From positions 108,297,939 through 108,361,938 of the forward strand of contig NC_084850.1 of the NCBI RefSeq assembly GCF_033115175.1: 64,000 nucleotides of DNA, written 5' to 3'. The notes under the pieces are model-generated. The model was not told where the DNA came from. It saw only the letters and a list, made by a program, of their open reading frames with translations, and ran no database searches. The DNA is from Lepus europaeus. Its lineage: Eukaryota > Chordata > Mammalia > Lagomorpha > Leporidae. Positions within the stretch are counted from its first letter, which is position 1; the number at the start of each line of letters is the position of its first letter. Positions 45,856 to 57,452 of the stretch are shown here, piece by piece. The translations under genes were made by a program, and so were the position numbers.

Positions 45856-46170
45856 CTTTTTAAGATTTTTCATTTATTTATTCGAGAAGTAGAGTTAAAG
45901 AGAGAGCGAGAAACAGAGAGAGAGGTCTTGCATCCGCTGGTTCACTTCCCAAACAGCCGCAACTGGGCTGATCCGAAGCGAGTCAGGAGTTTCTTCTGGG
46001 TCTCCCACGTGGGTGCAGGGGCCCAAGGACTTGGGCCATCTTCCACTGCTTTCCAGGCCATAGCAGAGAGCTGGATCGGAAGTACAGCAGCCAGGACTCG
46101 AACCAGTGTCCATGTGGGATGCTGGTGATGCAGGCAGAGGCTTAGCCTATTACACCACAGTGCTGGCCCC
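45856..46170 (-). mobile_element. CSINE, main form
   Basis: Exact 14-bp TSD TTTAATTTCTTTTA at 45842-45855 and 46171-46184. Head end 'cacagtgctggcccc'. Confidence 0.96.
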
Positions 46171-46185
46171 TTTAATTTCTTTTAT

Positions 46186-46475
46186 AATTATTGATTTGAA
46201 AGGGATATGGAGAGAGACAGGGGAGTGCTCCTATGTGCTGTTTCACTCCTTAAATGCCCTCAATGATTGGAGTTGGTCTAGGATAAAGCCAGAAGCTGTG
46301 AGCTGGGAACTCAATCCAGGTCTCCCACACAGGTGGCAGGAAATCAGGTACCTAAGTCATCACCTGTTAGGGGCTGCATTGGCAGGAAGCTGGAGTGAGG
46401 AGCTGGAGCCAGGAATGAACCAAGCTACTCTGATGAGAGACACAGGTATCTTAACCACTAGATACCTTACTTATC
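46186..46475 (-). mobile_element. CSINE, older form
   Basis: 'attattgatttgaaagggatatgg' to 'ccactagataccttac'. The neighbouring main copy inserted against its tail. Confidence 0.86.
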
Positions 46476-46503
46476 ACTCTTTAAAGTGATAAAAATGCAA
46501 ATT

Positions 46504-46570
46504 TAAAAAGAAAAGATTTATTTATTTGAAAGTCAGAGTTACAGAAAGAGAGGGAGAATCAGAAAGAGAA

Positions 46571-46612
<42 letters not shown>

Positions 46613-46855
46613 TCCATCTATTGGTTCACTCCCCAAGTGGTCACAAGGGCCAGCAGCCAAGCCAGGCCAAAGCCAGGAGCTTCTTCTGGGTCTCCCATGC
46701 GGATGCAGGGGCCCAAGCACTTGGGCCATCTTCTACTGCCTTCCCAGGCCACAGCAGAGAGCTGGATTGGAACCATGGGACTCATAATGGCCCCCAGAGG
46801 GGATGCTGGCACTGCAGGTGTCGGCGTTCTTCAATATACCACAACGCTGGCCCCA
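46504..46855 (-). mobile_element. CSINE, main form, with long (GA)n
   Basis: 'aaaagatttatttatttgaaag', (GA)n at about 46576-46608, head end 'cacaacgctggcccc'. The 167-codon frame starting at 46526 is translated SINE. Confidence 0.94.
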
Positions 46856-47242
46856 AAACGACAGATACTGATGGCATCTAATGTGATGTTTTGCCCATTT
46901 TCTGTGCTTCTCTCCTCTCCCGTTCTATTTCTCTTCGACCCCTTCCTGGCTTCTGGCATCCCACTGACACAGACCATCGAAACTTCCCAGCACTTAAGAC
47001 AAAAATCTTCAGAATACTTGCTAAGATGATGAAAGAGACTTTTTCATTTTACTAAATCTGGAAAACACAGACACATATACAGAGCATCGTCCAGGGCATC
47101 TTTGTCTGGAAGCTTTTGTCCCTCCAGATCTTTGCATTTATGTTAATGCCTGATGCTTTTATCATCACTGGATATGAAGGGATTCTCCACTGAGAAAATC
47201 TGGAGGAAAAAAACACCAGGAATAACATTAAAAAGCAAATGA
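46856..47242. other. No recognised gene or repeat
   Basis: AT-rich unique-looking DNA between SINEs. It may be degraded L1, but no landmark is secure. Confidence 0.4.
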
Positions 47243-47596
47243 GGGGCTGGGGCTGTGGTGTAGCAAGTAAAGCTGTCACCTGCAGTGCCAGCATCCCATA
47301 TGGGTGCCAGTGCGAGTCCCAGCTGCTCCACTTCTGATCCAGCTCTCTGCTATGGTCTGGGAAAGCAGTAGAAGATGGCCCAAGTCCTTGGGCCCCTGCA
47401 CCCACATGGGAGACCCAGAAAAGCTCCTGGCTCCTGGCTTTGGATCAGCCCAGTTCTGGCCATTGAAGCCATTTGGGGAGTGAACCAGCAGATGGAAGAC
47501 GTCTCTCTCTCGCTCGCTCTCTCTCTCTGTGCTTCTCCTTCTCTCCCTGTGTAACACTGACTTTCAAATAAATAAATAAATCTTTAAAAAAAGAAA
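47243..47596 (+). mobile_element. CSINE, main form, full length
   Basis: Head 'ggggctggggctgtggtg' to tail 'aaataaataaataaatctttaaaa'. 'aaatgag' flanks both sides. Confidence 0.94.
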
Positions 47597-47806
47597 GAGA
47601 AGAAAATGAGCACTTGGGAATGATAATTGCAGTATCTGTGATAGAAAACAGATTAATATATTTACCATAGAATTTATAAATAATCAGCTAACAAGTATAT
47701 GTTCATGAACACAAAAAGCAAAACAACAAACAAACAAAAGAACAGACAGCTCTCCACTAACTGCAAAAGGTCAAAACCCCAAATAATACAAAACAAAAAG
47801 ATGTTC

Positions 47807-48161
47807 TTTTTTTTTTTTTTTTTTTTTTTTTTGACAGGCAGAGTGGATAGTGAGAGAGAGAGACAGAGAGAAAGGTCTTCCTTTGCCGTTGGTTCACCCT
47901 CCAATGGCCGCCGCAGCCGGCACGCTGCGGCCGGCGCACCGCGCTGATCCGAAGGCAGGAGCCAGGTGCTTCTCCTGGTCTCCCATGGGGTGCAGGGCCC
48001 AAGCACTTGGGCCATCCTCCACTGCACTCCCTGGCCACAGCAGAGAGCTGGCCTGGAAGAGGGGCAACCGGGACAGAATCCGGCGCCCCGACCAGGACTA
48101 GAACCCGGTGTGCCGGCGCCGCTAGGCGGAGGATTAGCCTGTTGAGCCACGGCGCCAGCCA
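47807..48161 (-). mobile_element. CSINE, GC-rich poly-A form, full length
   Basis: T26 at about 47807-47832, 'gacaggcagagtggatagtgag', 'cgcagccggcacgctgcggccg', end 'gagccacggcgccagcc'. It is among the least diverged copies. Confidence 0.96.
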
Positions 48162-48171
48162 ATGTTCATCT

Positions 48172-48520
48172 TTTTTAAAAAAAGGATTTATGTATTTGAA
48201 AGGCAACATGCCAGAGAGACAGGGTGAAAGAGAGTGAGAGGGAGGGAGAAAGAGAGAGCGATATTTAATCTACCATTAGCTGGTTTGCTCCCTAAATGGC
48301 TGCAACAGCCAGGGTTGGGCCAGGCCAAAGCCAGTATCCTAGAATTCCATTGGGGTTTCCCACATGGGTGATAGGGGCCCAGGCACTTGGGCCACCCTCT
48401 GCTGCTTTCCCAGGCGCATTAGCAGGGAGCTGGATTGGAAGCAAGGCTGCTCTGATATGGGATGCTGCCAGTGTCGCAGGCAGTGGCTTAAGCCACTGTA
48501 CCACAACATCAGTAGCACAC
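48172..48520 (-). mobile_element. CSINE, main form
   Basis: 'aaaaaaaggatttatgtatttg' to 'ccacaacatcagtagc'. TGTTCATC on both sides is an 8-bp TSD. Confidence 0.92.
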
Positions 48521-48530
48521 GTGTTCATCT

Positions 48531-48888
48531 TTTTTTTTTTTTTTTTAAATAACAGATTTATTTATTTATTTGAAAGGCAGAGTTACGGGGCGGGGCAGAG
48601 AGTGAGAGAGAGAGAAAGAGAGAGAGGTCTTCCATCCACTGGTTCACTCCCCAAATGGCATCAACGGCCAGAGCTGGGCTGATCCGAAGCCAGGAGCCAG
48701 GAGCTTCTTCCGTGTCTCCCACGTGGCTGTAGGGGTCCCACAACAGGAGCCGTCCTCTGATGCTTTCCCAGGTGCATCAGCAGGGAATTGGATCAGAAGT
48801 GGAGCAGCTGGAACTCGAACCAGGACCCATATGTGATGCTGGCACTGTAGGTGATGGCTTAATCTGCTACACCACGGTGCTGGCCCCT
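48531..48888 (-). mobile_element. CSINE, main form
   Basis: T17 then 'aaataacagatttatttatttatttg', head end 'caccacggtgctggcccc'. Confidence 0.94.
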
Positions 48889-49100
48889 TGACTCTACTTC
48901 TGATTCTGATTTCCTGCTAACGGTGACCCAGGGAGGTAGTGGTAATGGCTTAAGTAGTCGGTGTTCCAACCCAGTGAGAGACCTGGATGAGCTCCTGGCT
49001 CCTGGCTTCAGCCTGACCTAGGCCTAGCCTTTGTGGGTATTTGGGGAGAGAACCAGTGAATGGCAGCTCTAGGTCTCTCAAAAATAAATAAATACAATAA
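48889..49100 (+). mobile_element. CSINE, older form, 5'-truncated
   Basis: Starts 'ttgactctacttctgattctg' and ends in 'aaaaataaataaatacaataaatg'. It meets the head of the minus copy, so the latter may have inserted into it and removed or displaced the head. Confidence 0.86.
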
Positions 49101-49664
49101 ATGACAAACAAAAAGTATGTCCCATGATATTAGGAGTGGTTATTTCTGTGCGATGAGATCATAGCTTTTTTTCCTCTTAATTTTTAGTTTTTGTCGAAAA
49201 TGAAATGTAGACTTCCTGTATACCTAATTAGGGGAAGAAAATGGAGGATTGTTTTCTTTTAGTTACTTTTTATTTTCTCTCCTTCCATTTCCCGTATACA
49301 TTTATAGTGAAGCCAACAGGAAATACATCTGGAACATGATTGGGTGTGCAGGTGGTGGGCTCTGGACACCAGGCCACTTCCTAATTCTGTCCAAGTTGAC
49401 CTTCCTTTGCTCAGAGTGCTTGGGTGCCAGCTGGGGTCAGGGGGTGGTGGATCCGGGTGAGGGGCTTTCAACACTCCCACCTACAGCACCTGGTCAAAGA
49501 TTCCCAACTCAAGTTGGATCAAGCGAGTTCATTTGACAAGATTTAGGAACTATGAGTTTGGTTGCTAAAGGAAGAAGGATTTAAATATATGGTACTATGG
49601 ATCCCAAAGACTCCAGCAGGATTTCCGACAGGAACCTTCAAGTTCTGATTGAGTTCTGATCGAG
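49101..49664. other. No recognised gene or repeat
   Basis: Unique-looking. Overlapping frames at 49249-49536 and 49259-49480 (minus) have no domain signature. Confidence 0.4.
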
Positions 49665-50260
49665 TTCCTGTACCAGTTATCCATTACCGTATGACCGATC
49701 GATCTAAAACGTAGTGGCTTAAAACAACAGCGGCCATTCATTGTCTCTTCTGGTTTCTGTGAGGCAAGGATTTCAGACAGCTCGTCTCTCTGCTCCACAA
49801 TGCCTGGACCTCAGCCAGGAAAACTCAATGCCTAGGAACTAGGATCATCTGAAGGCTCGCTCGTTCACATGAGATTTAGTTGGTGAGATACACAAGAGGT
49901 TCACTGTTCTGCTGGCTGATGCTGGCTGTCAGCCAGAACATCTGCATGTCATTGCGGCCTTCTCATGTGGCCCAGACAGCACGGTGGCGGGGTCCAAGTC
50001 CAAGTATCCTGGGAGACAGCGCCGTGGAAGCTGGATCCTTTCCGTGACCTAGACTTGGACGTCGTATCAGCCTCATTCTTCCACACTCCAGTGGTCGGAG
50101 CAGTCAGGAGCCTCTGGCCAGGGTCCAGAGGAGAGCACACAGACCCCGCTCCCCGGTGGGAAGAGTCTCAACGCTGCACAGAAAGAAGAGCGTATAGGGT
50201 GGGGGATGTGTGCCGACACGCAGTCATACTGGCGCACCTCCCAAAGTTCTATAGGAACTT
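49665..50260 (-). mobile_element. Ancient LTR-like repeat, antisense, family unresolved
   Basis: 'accagttatccattaccg', 'gtagtggcttaaaacaacagc', 'ttctgtgaggcaaggatttc', 'catctgaaggctcg' and 'ccttctcatgtggcc' follow the layout of a common old mammalian repeat beginning 'gctgtgtaacaa..cttagtggcttaaaacaac'. It is CpG-decayed but extensive. Confidence 0.5.
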
Positions 50261-50601
50261 ACTAAGCATCCGGGCTCTACGTTCTCAAAAGAAATCAAAA
50301 CCTCCGAGGACTCCCTTCTTTCTCTTCTTTTCCTCTGCCTTTGCCCCTACCCCTGCCCTCACCCTTTCTGTCCTTTAGTTAACAACAGCACAGCATCAGC
50401 GAGTGATCGAGTCACAATGCGGAGGCGCACCAGCAGGGTCATTTCCGCGGTCGTGGGACTCTTTAAATAATTTCATTTTTGCCATGCTTCCATTTTATTT
50501 TCCACATCACTATATATTTTATGCAACAAAGCCAAGAAGGCTGTCTTCAACAACCCTCTGTTAGAGCTCACCTGACTATTTCATCACATTTAAAACACTC
50601 T
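50261..50601. other. No recognised gene or repeat
   Basis: Pyrimidine-rich 50310-50375 and then AT-rich; nothing identified. Confidence 0.4.
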
Positions 50602-50860
50602 AGGGGCCAGCCTTGTGATGTAGCGGGTGAAGCTCCTGCCCGCAGTGCAAGCATCCCATATGGGCGCCGGTTCGAGTCCCAGCTGCTCCACTTCTGATCC
50701 AGCTCTCTGCTATGGGAGACCTGGAAGAAGCTCCAGCTGTTTTGGCCATTTGGGGAATGAACCAGCAGATGGAAGACCTCTCTCTCTCTCTCCCTGCCTC
50801 TGCCTCTGCCTCTCTGGAATTCTGCCTTTCAAATAAATAAATAAATCTTTAAAAAAACAA
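50602..50860 (+). mobile_element. CSINE, main form, internal deletion
   Basis: Head 'aggggccagccttgtgatgtag'. The section between 'ctctctgctatgg' and 'gagacctgg' is deleted. The tail carries (CAAA)n after AAATAAATAAATCTTT. Confidence 0.93.
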
Positions 50861-50906
50861 ACAAACAAACAAACAACACCTCTACTCTCTACCTAGGACA
50901 ATGTTT

Positions 50907-51245
50907 GGGTTTTTTTTTGTTTTTTTTGACAGGCAGAGTGGATAGTGAGAGAGAGAGACAGAGAGAAAGGTCTTCCTTATTGCTGTTGGTTCACCCTCCA
51001 ATGGCCGCTTCGGCTGGTGCACAGCGCTGATCTGAAGCCAGGAGCCAGGTGTTTGTCCTGGTCTCCCATGTGGGTGCAGGGCCCAGGCACTTGGGCCATC
51101 CTCCACTGCCTTCCCGGGCCATAGCAGAGAGCTGGCCTGGAAGAGGGGCAACCGGGACAGAATCTGGCGCCCCGACCGGGACTAGAACCCAGTGTGCTGG
51201 CACCGCAAGGTGGAGGATTAGCCTGTTAAGCTACAGCGCCGGCCA
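50907..51245 (-). mobile_element. CSINE, GC-rich poly-A form
   Basis: TSD GACAATGTTT at 50897-50906 and 51246-51255. End 'agctacagcgccggcc'. Its T-run is interrupted by one G. Confidence 0.96.
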
Positions 51246-51261
51246 GACAATGTTTTTATTT

Positions 51262-51469
51262 AGCAAATACTTCAGGGTGCCCACCAAGTGCCAGGCACTG
51301 CTCCAAGCAGGCCCTTTGCAAATATTCATTTGCTTCATTTTTATAATATTCTCTACGCACACACGAGACAACTGAGGGACAGGGACAGGTGAATTGCTTG
51401 AGGCCACAAAACTGTCACATAGCAAAGCCAGGTGTTAGAGCATTTGCCTTCCAAATCCATATTCTTTTT
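51262..51469 (-). repeat. MIR-type SINE remnant, antisense
   Basis: 'aagtgccaggcactgctcc', 'cacgagacaactgagggac', 'gaattgcttgaggccac' are antisense MIR landmarks. A CSINE inserted at its left part and another at its right end. Confidence 0.82.
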
Positions 51470-51801
51470 TTTTTTCTAGATTTATTTTATTTATTTGAAA
51501 GGCAGAGTGACAGAATGGGAGAAACAGAGAGAGAGGTCTTCCATCCGCTGGTTCACTCCCCAGATGGCCACAATGGCTGAGACTGGGCAAGGCCGAAGCC
51601 AGCAGCCAGGAGCTCCATCTGAGTCTCCCACATGGGAGGGTGGCAGGGGCCTAAGTATACGGGCCATCTTCTACTGCTTTCCCAGGCCATAGCAGAGAGC
51701 TGGGTTGGAAGTGGAGCAGTGGGGACTTGAACCGGCGCCCATATGGGATGCTAGCGTTGTAAGTGGCAGCTTAGCCCAGTGCACCACAAAGGCAGCCCCC
51801 G
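51470..51801 (-). mobile_element. CSINE, main form
   Basis: 'ctagatttattttatttatttg' to 'gcaccacaaaggcagccccc'. Flanks 'aaatccatattctt' and 'gaatttatattctt' suggest a TSD. Confidence 0.93.
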
Positions 51802-52091
51802 AATTTATATTCTTACCCACCATAGTACACTGCCTCTTGATCATTGTTCTAATCTATTGGGAGTCTATTAACTTGAGCAACAAGGACTAAACAGGCTCTG
51901 GAAAAAACAGGAGTTCTTGGATATACAAAGTAACCGGAGCTAAGGGAAATACACCCAGACGGCTGGGCTGGGCCTGGAAGGAAAGGCTCTGTGCCGGCCC
52001 CAGTCCTGCCTTTGATGTTGCCACAGCCCCGGCAGGTTCACAAGGACTCCTGCCTGAGGCTGCTCTCTGTTTTGTCAGGTCACCCTTAACA

Positions 52092-52326
52092 CTTTTTTTT
52101 TTTTAAAGATTTATTTATTTGAAAGGCAGAGTGACAGAGGGGTAGAGAGAGATGGATCTTGCATCTACTAGTTCACTCCCCAAATAGCCATAGGCCAGGG
52201 CTGGGTGCTAGATCGGAAGTGGAGCAGTCGGGCCTTGAACTAGCACTCACACGGGGGATGCTGGGAAGCAGTGCTGAGATACGGCAAGCGGTGGCTCAAC
52301 CCACTCTGCCGCCAATGCTGGCCCCC
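52092..52326 (-). mobile_element. CSINE, main form, internal deletion
   Basis: 'taaagatttatttatttgaaagg' to 'ccgccaatgctggccccc'. About 100 bp between 'ggccagggctggg' and 'gctagatcggaagtgg' is missing. Confidence 0.91.
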
Positions 52327-53188
52327 ATCCCTCACACGTCTCGGCCGCCGAATGCCTGACTGCGACCAGGTGTGGTATTCTGCTAAATCTACTGTGGGGA
52401 AATAGACGAGAAGTTCAAGGCATTTGGTTAGCATTTTTCTTGCAGAACTCCTGGAACGGGGTCCTGTTGCCTCCCTGCTGCCGCTGAAGAGAGACAAAGA
52501 GAGTGCAAGCGACTTGGCTGTAACAACGCAGTCAAAAGACTTTGGAGAAGTGAGCAAAGCTTTACAGCCATCAGGCCTTCGTCTTTAAACCACGGCAAAC
52601 CAATCTCCCCGGAACAGCCTCTCCCGACCTGATCGGGTTTCCTTGGCTCGGTAAGAGGGGGCGGTAATCGCTTGGGACATCTTAAGAACTGAAGTCACAT
52701 TTGCCAGAAAAAAAACCCATAAAGAGACTGTGGCTGATATTTTTCTGGTGTACTTCTGCATTCTCCTTGCAGAATTCCAAACATGTGGCATCACGCATAT
52801 TTGCAGAAAAATATCAGCGTTTATCTGATTCTTCTAACACGGTGTTTGCAAAGAGGCGAGCAGCCCTCCCTTAGCTGAAAAGCACCATTTATTCAAAACA
52901 GTAAATGGAAGGATTTGTTATGCGCATAAACAGAGACATAACATGGATCCCCGTGGCAGACTATCAGGAAATCAGGGCCGAAGGGGAGAAAGAGAGACGG
53001 CTTTAGAAAAAAAAAAAAAACAACCCTGCAGTTTGCTCTTGGCCATTTGCCAGGAAAAGCTGGGTCGTGAAGGCTTAAAAGCAAAACAAAATGAAAAGGA
53101 AATGGGCTAAGGAAGGGGCCCCAAGGGCCAGAGAGCCGGTGATGTGGTCCTGGAGTGGGGTACGGACACGCGGCACTGGGCAGGAGGC
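52327..53188. other. Unique segment with a perfect 15-bp inverted repeat
   Basis: No gene recognised. GCTGATATTTTTCTG at 52733-52747 and its complement CAGAAAAATATCAGC at 52804-52818 could pair across a 56-base loop. 'ttttcttgcagaactcc' near 52436 looks like a splice acceptor but has no coding context. An A-run lies at 53008-53021. Confidence 0.45.
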
Positions 53189-53290
53189 CAAGGTCAAACT
53201 CGGGGTAGAACAACAGGGACGACAACCTCGCCACCACCCAGCAGATAAATGAGTGGAGGGGAAAGATGGATAAGGAGCCAGGAGACAGAG
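53189..53290 (+). repeat. Unidentified interspersed segment, copy 1
   Basis: 'caaggtcaaactcggggta' followed by 'aacaacagg' and later 'ggggaaagatggata' match 59749-59835 in the same order, with short gaps. No family recognised. Confidence 0.6.
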
Positions 53291-53444
53291 AGAGACAAAG
53301 AAAGCACTTTCAACAGGAAACCGACCGAAATAGCTATGCACAGTATCATTGGCAGGGAAAGGCGGATAAGGGACCATTTATACCATGCTAGAAGTCAACG
53401 GACAGGATTCTCACTCTGTTGCTTATGTTGTCTTGACCTTGGGT

Positions 53445-53694
53445 CTTTAAAAACCAAATGTATATATTTATTTGAGAGGCAGAGACACAGCGGTCCCATC
53501 CGCTGTTTCACCTCCCAAATGTCTACGATGGCTGTGGTTGGGCTGGGTCAGGCCAAAGCTGGGAGACGGGAAATCAATCCAGGTTTCCCACCTGGGTGGC
53601 AGGTGCCTTGGTGCCTCCCAGGATCTGCATGCTCAAAACCAGGCACTCCCACATGACACAGCTGTCTTAATCACTAGGCCAAATACCCGCCCAG
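53445..53694 (-). mobile_element. CSINE, older form
   Basis: 'tatatatttatttgagaggc', 'ctcccaggatctgcatgc', head end 'cactaggccaaatacccgccc'. Confidence 0.87.
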
Positions 53695-54479
53695 CTCTTA
53701 GACTTTTTGATTCGGTAACCGGAAGCCACAGTGGTACTTTTGACCCTCTCTTGGTCTTGGATTTGTTCCTTTTAGTTAAGGCTCTGCCTGGGCATCTCTG
53801 CTCCCTAACACCCTCTAAAGCCAGGGGTCCTGGCTTGAAAGGTCTTGGCAGTTCCTTCTATAACCCAGAGTCCTGCCCACACTCCTTCCCAACGATTGGC
53901 TCCAATTCCTAGAGACAGGTGACTCTTGTCACCCATTGCCCCATCTGCTGTCTTGGCCCTGCCTGTGCCTGGAGTCTGATCAGATGCTCTGAGCACCTTT
54001 AGGAACATTCTGTTAACCCAGCGTTGACCCTCCTTACGCTGCCGGTATCACACAGTCAGCTGTCCTTTGCCACAGTTGTCAGATGCCAGGACATGGACTT
54101 AAAAATATAAAAATGAAAATATTTTGGTTCAGTATCTTAAAAAAATATTTTCCTCATAGGGCTGTGTATTTAACAATACTGGATCCAACAAGAGACTAGG
54201 AAAAACACATTAAGAATTCAGAGATGTGGCAGACCTTGGCACTGATCCACTCATATCCCCCTGGGCACCTGTTTTTCCAGTACAAGTGCAAGGCTTTCTG
54301 CTACAAGCACCTGGAACTCTGTGCCTGTGCACTTTCTCTCGGCCAAGGGCAGGGCAGACACGAATGGCAGGCGGTGAACACCTCTGGGAGAAAACCCCTG
54401 CCAAAGACGGAGAGGAGTTTAGGATAAATACGGTACCTTCCTTTCTTCAGTGTGTGTATGTGTGTAGATGTATGACTAG
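53695..54479. other. No recognised gene or repeat
   Basis: Unique-looking DNA with a short (TG)n near 54450-54463. Frames on both strands at 54210-54558 overlap and are unconvincing. Confidence 0.45.
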
Positions 54480-54715
54480 ACAACCCCAAAGCGTGGTTCT
54501 GCTCTTTTTCCCAGAGTTCCCAGCGTAGCAGAGCCTCAGTTGCCCATAACTGTAACATGCTCCATAATTCACCCTTTTTGACTCCTCCTCTTCCTGTCTC
54601 ACTTCTTCATTCACATATTGGTGTTTTCTGAACACACCTCTCTCCTAGCCCCCCAAATTTATGCTCACATCCTTGTCTTGGGGTCTGCTCATGGGGCAAT
54701 CCCAACTAAGGCAAG
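54480..54715 (+). mobile_element. LTR 3' end remnant, family unresolved
   Basis: 'cttcctgtctcacttcttc', then 'ggggtctgctcatggggcaatccc' and 'aactaaggc' resemble the end of an old mammalian LTR (gggtctgctt..gggaacccaaactaag). Confidence 0.35.
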
Positions 54716-54834
54716 AGGTCCCATATTCAAATTAAGGATTGAACCATTTTTCTGAGAAGGCAACCTGCTTTGAACCGTAGCGTAATAATACACTTTGTGG
54801 AATACATTAGGAGAGAAAAATGCGAAGTCCCCTG

Positions 54835-55215
54835 TGCCATGGGCTGAACATATTTTGGCTCCAAAACTCGTGCAAGAATTTAAACCTCAAAATCATAGAC
54901 ATCACGAATTATGATGTTTAAGAAGTAGTCCTCATGGGTCAGAGGACTACTCGGGAGACAGTTCTCGCGAGAAGGTTGGTTATGAAAGCCTGAGTGAGGT
55001 CCAAGTGCTCTCTGCTTCCTGGCCCACCCACCACATGCTCCTTCCTCTAAACCTGCTCCACCTTCGCCATCCACTGCCTGCAGCAGAGGCCAAACCAATG
55101 GGGCTAACTAATTTTGGACTGCAAATCTCCAGAACCATGAGCCAGAATAAAATTCTTTACTTCCTAAGTACCTTCTCTCAGGTATTTTGTTGTAGTAACA
55201 GAAAGCTGATATACC
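54835..55215 (+). mobile_element. MaLR LTR (MST/THE1-like)
   Basis: 'gccatgggctgaacatattttggc', 'agttctcgcgagaaggttgg', 'ttttggactgcaaatctcc', 'gaaccatgagccagaataaaattc', 'gtagtaacagaaagctgatatac'. It has the same plan as 13600-14010. Confidence 0.65.
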
Positions 55216-55776
55216 CCTGTGAGTAGTACTTCCTATCCAGTTCACATAGACTCTACTGACTTCTAATAGGGGTTATGAGATTTTAAAGTGAACTAAACTT
55301 AGGATAAACAAAATTAGGCAAGTTTCTTCACTTTAATACCCCTGTAATCATTAAGAATTGATAGGCTTTGTAAATTTTTAGAAATAGCCTGCAGGCTCTC
55401 CAAATTCAACTGATCTTACAATCGCATTTCCTTAAGGAACTGTGTTTATATCTTGCAGAGAGCTGGCATTTCAGGGAAAATGGGGAAGGTCTGGTGCCCA
55501 AGCTAAAGAATTAAAGCCTAATATTGAGACCCACACAAGGCAGGTTGTATCAGGTGGTGCAAAGTCTGGATTTCAAGGTACCCGGGTTTTCTCCTATGTC
55601 TCAGCCAACTAGAGGAGCAATCATCTAGGGACTGAGATCAGATGTCAGTGTTTCTTGTATGCAGAAAATTGGTTATTTAATTAGCCTTCCTTGGACACTC
55701 ACTGAGAAAATAGGCAGAGACACTTGTTCCTCAAAGAGTGCTCCACAGCCCAGCAGCAGCACGTAAAGCTTGGTAG
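55216..55776. other. No recognised gene or repeat
   Basis: AT-rich unique-looking DNA; no element or coding signal seen. Confidence 0.4.
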
Positions 55777-56092
55777 AGGAGCTGGCGTTGCTGCACAGCA
55801 GGTGAAACCACCACCTGGGACTCCGGCATCCCATACGAGCGCCACTGCACGTCCCGGCTGCTCCACTTCTGATCCAGCTCCCTGCTAATGCACCTGGGAA
55901 AGCAGTGGAAGATGGCCCGAGTGCTTGGGCCCTTCAACCACGTGGGAGACCCGGATGAAGCCCCTGGCTGCTGCCTTCAGCCTGGCCCAGCGCCAGCTGT
56001 TGCAGTCATTTGCAGAGTGAACCAGTGGGTAGAGTCTCTCTCTCTCTCTCTCTATCACTCTGCATTTCAAATAAATAAATCTTTTTCAAAAA
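55777..56092 (+). mobile_element. CSINE, main form
   Basis: Head 'aggagctggcgttgctgcac' to tail 'caaataaataaatctttttc'. Confidence 0.93.
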
Positions 56093-56339
56093 AGAGAAAT
56101 TCATCTAAAAAAAAAATTAGAGCTGTACCCTAGATTGAATCAAAATTTGCACTTTAACAAGATCCCCAGGTGGTTTCTGGACACATGGCTATCTGAGAGC
56201 TCAACCCATCTAACCTTCTGTGTGCCACAGGAACTCCTTCAGTCTGACGCTGGAGAATGATTTATCTTCCAACCCCTGCTTCAGTCTTCCCTGGGGCTGC
56301 AAACGTACTGCCTCACTGCATTTAGAAAGCTCGAATTGT

Positions 56340-56677
56340 GGGCCGGCGCCGTGGTTCAACAGGCTAATCCTCCGCTTAGCAGCGCCGGCACACTGGGTTC
56401 TAGTCCCGGTCAGGGCGCCAGATTCTGTCCCAGTTGCCCCTCTTCCAGGCCAGCTCTCTGCTGTGGCCAGGGAGGGCAGTGGAGGATGGCCCAAGTGCTT
56501 GGGCCCTGCACCCCATGGGAGACCAGGAGAAGCACCTGGCTCCTGGCTTCGGATCAGCGAGATGCGCCGGCCGCAGTGGCCATTGGAGGGTGAACCAACG
56601 GCAAAGGAAGACCTTTCTCTCTGTCTCTCTCTCTCTCACTGTCCACTCTGCCTGTCAAAAAAAAAAAAAAAAAAAAA
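56340..56677 (+). mobile_element. CSINE, GC-rich poly-A form, full length
   Basis: GGCCGGCGCCGTGGTTCAACA to an A-run after 'ctgcctgtc'. TSD AGCTCGAATTGT (ending 56339) and AGCTCAAATTGT (56678-56689). It is opposite in orientation to the close copy at 57453-57793. Confidence 0.97.
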
Positions 56678-56814
56678 AGCTCAAATTGTTCAAACAGGGG
56701 TCCTTCCATGAACTAAAGCTCACCTCTCTGTACTTTCTACTCTCGGTTCTGGCCCTATCCTTGAGAGGGAATGTCACAAAACAAATCGAACCCTTCCTGT
56801 ATAATACAACTCTG

Positions 56815-57072
56815 CTATGATTTGGATAGCATTCGGGTGTCTCCTAAAGTCTTATGTTAATAATACTAAGAGGATGGAAACTGAATCCAATTATGCCAAT
56901 GATGGATTTAGACGTGGGGCCTTTGGAGAGTGATTAGATGTCATCCACTTGAGTGAGCCCTCACGACTGAATCCGGTGGCTTTATCGGATATCACAGAGA
57001 CAGAGACATGCACACAGATGTCTCAGATGGTGTCCTGTGCCACCTTGGGACTGCCAATAAGACAGCTGTCAC
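56815..57072 (+). mobile_element. MaLR LTR, 5' part
   Basis: 'tatgatttggatagcattcggg', 'ctaagaggatggaaactgaatccaattatg', 'gtggggcctttggagagtgattag', 'gagtgagccctcacgac'. The CSINE that follows cuts it off. Confidence 0.65.
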
Positions 57073-57414
57073 TGGGGCAGGCCCTGGGGCACAGTGGGTG
57101 AAGCCACCCTTGGGATGCCCACATCCCATATCAGAGTGCCTGGGACTGAGTCCCAGCTCCACTTCTGATCCAACTTCTTGCTAAAGCATCTGGGAGGCAG
57201 CAGATGACGGCTCAAGTACTTGGGTCCCTTCCACCTGCGTGGGCGACCTGGATGATTCCTGAAACCTGACTCTGGGTTTCAGCCTGGCCCTGCCTTGGGT
57301 GTTATGGGCATCTGGGGAGTGAACCAGCAGACAGATGAGAGATGGACTAACTGGTTGGTCTCTTCTTCTTCCCCTGCCTTTCAAATAAACAAAACTTAAA
57401 AAAAAAAAAAAAAA
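57073..57414 (+). mobile_element. CSINE, older form
   Basis: Head 'ggggcaggccctggggcac', 'gcatctgggaggcagcag' and tail 'caaataaacaaaacttaaaa' with an A-run. Confidence 0.88.
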
Positions 57415-57452
57415 ACCTAAAAATCTTTTTTTATGTTTGCAAATATTGTTTT

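Noticed and set aside
52420-52560. Coding exon after the acceptor-like 'ttttcttgcag'
   Set aside because: No donor site with an open conserved frame could be seen, and no protein similarity.
53445-53912. Protein-coding frames at 53249-53656 and 53472-53912
   Set aside because: Both cross an older CSINE, and the translated part matches SINE-derived peptide.
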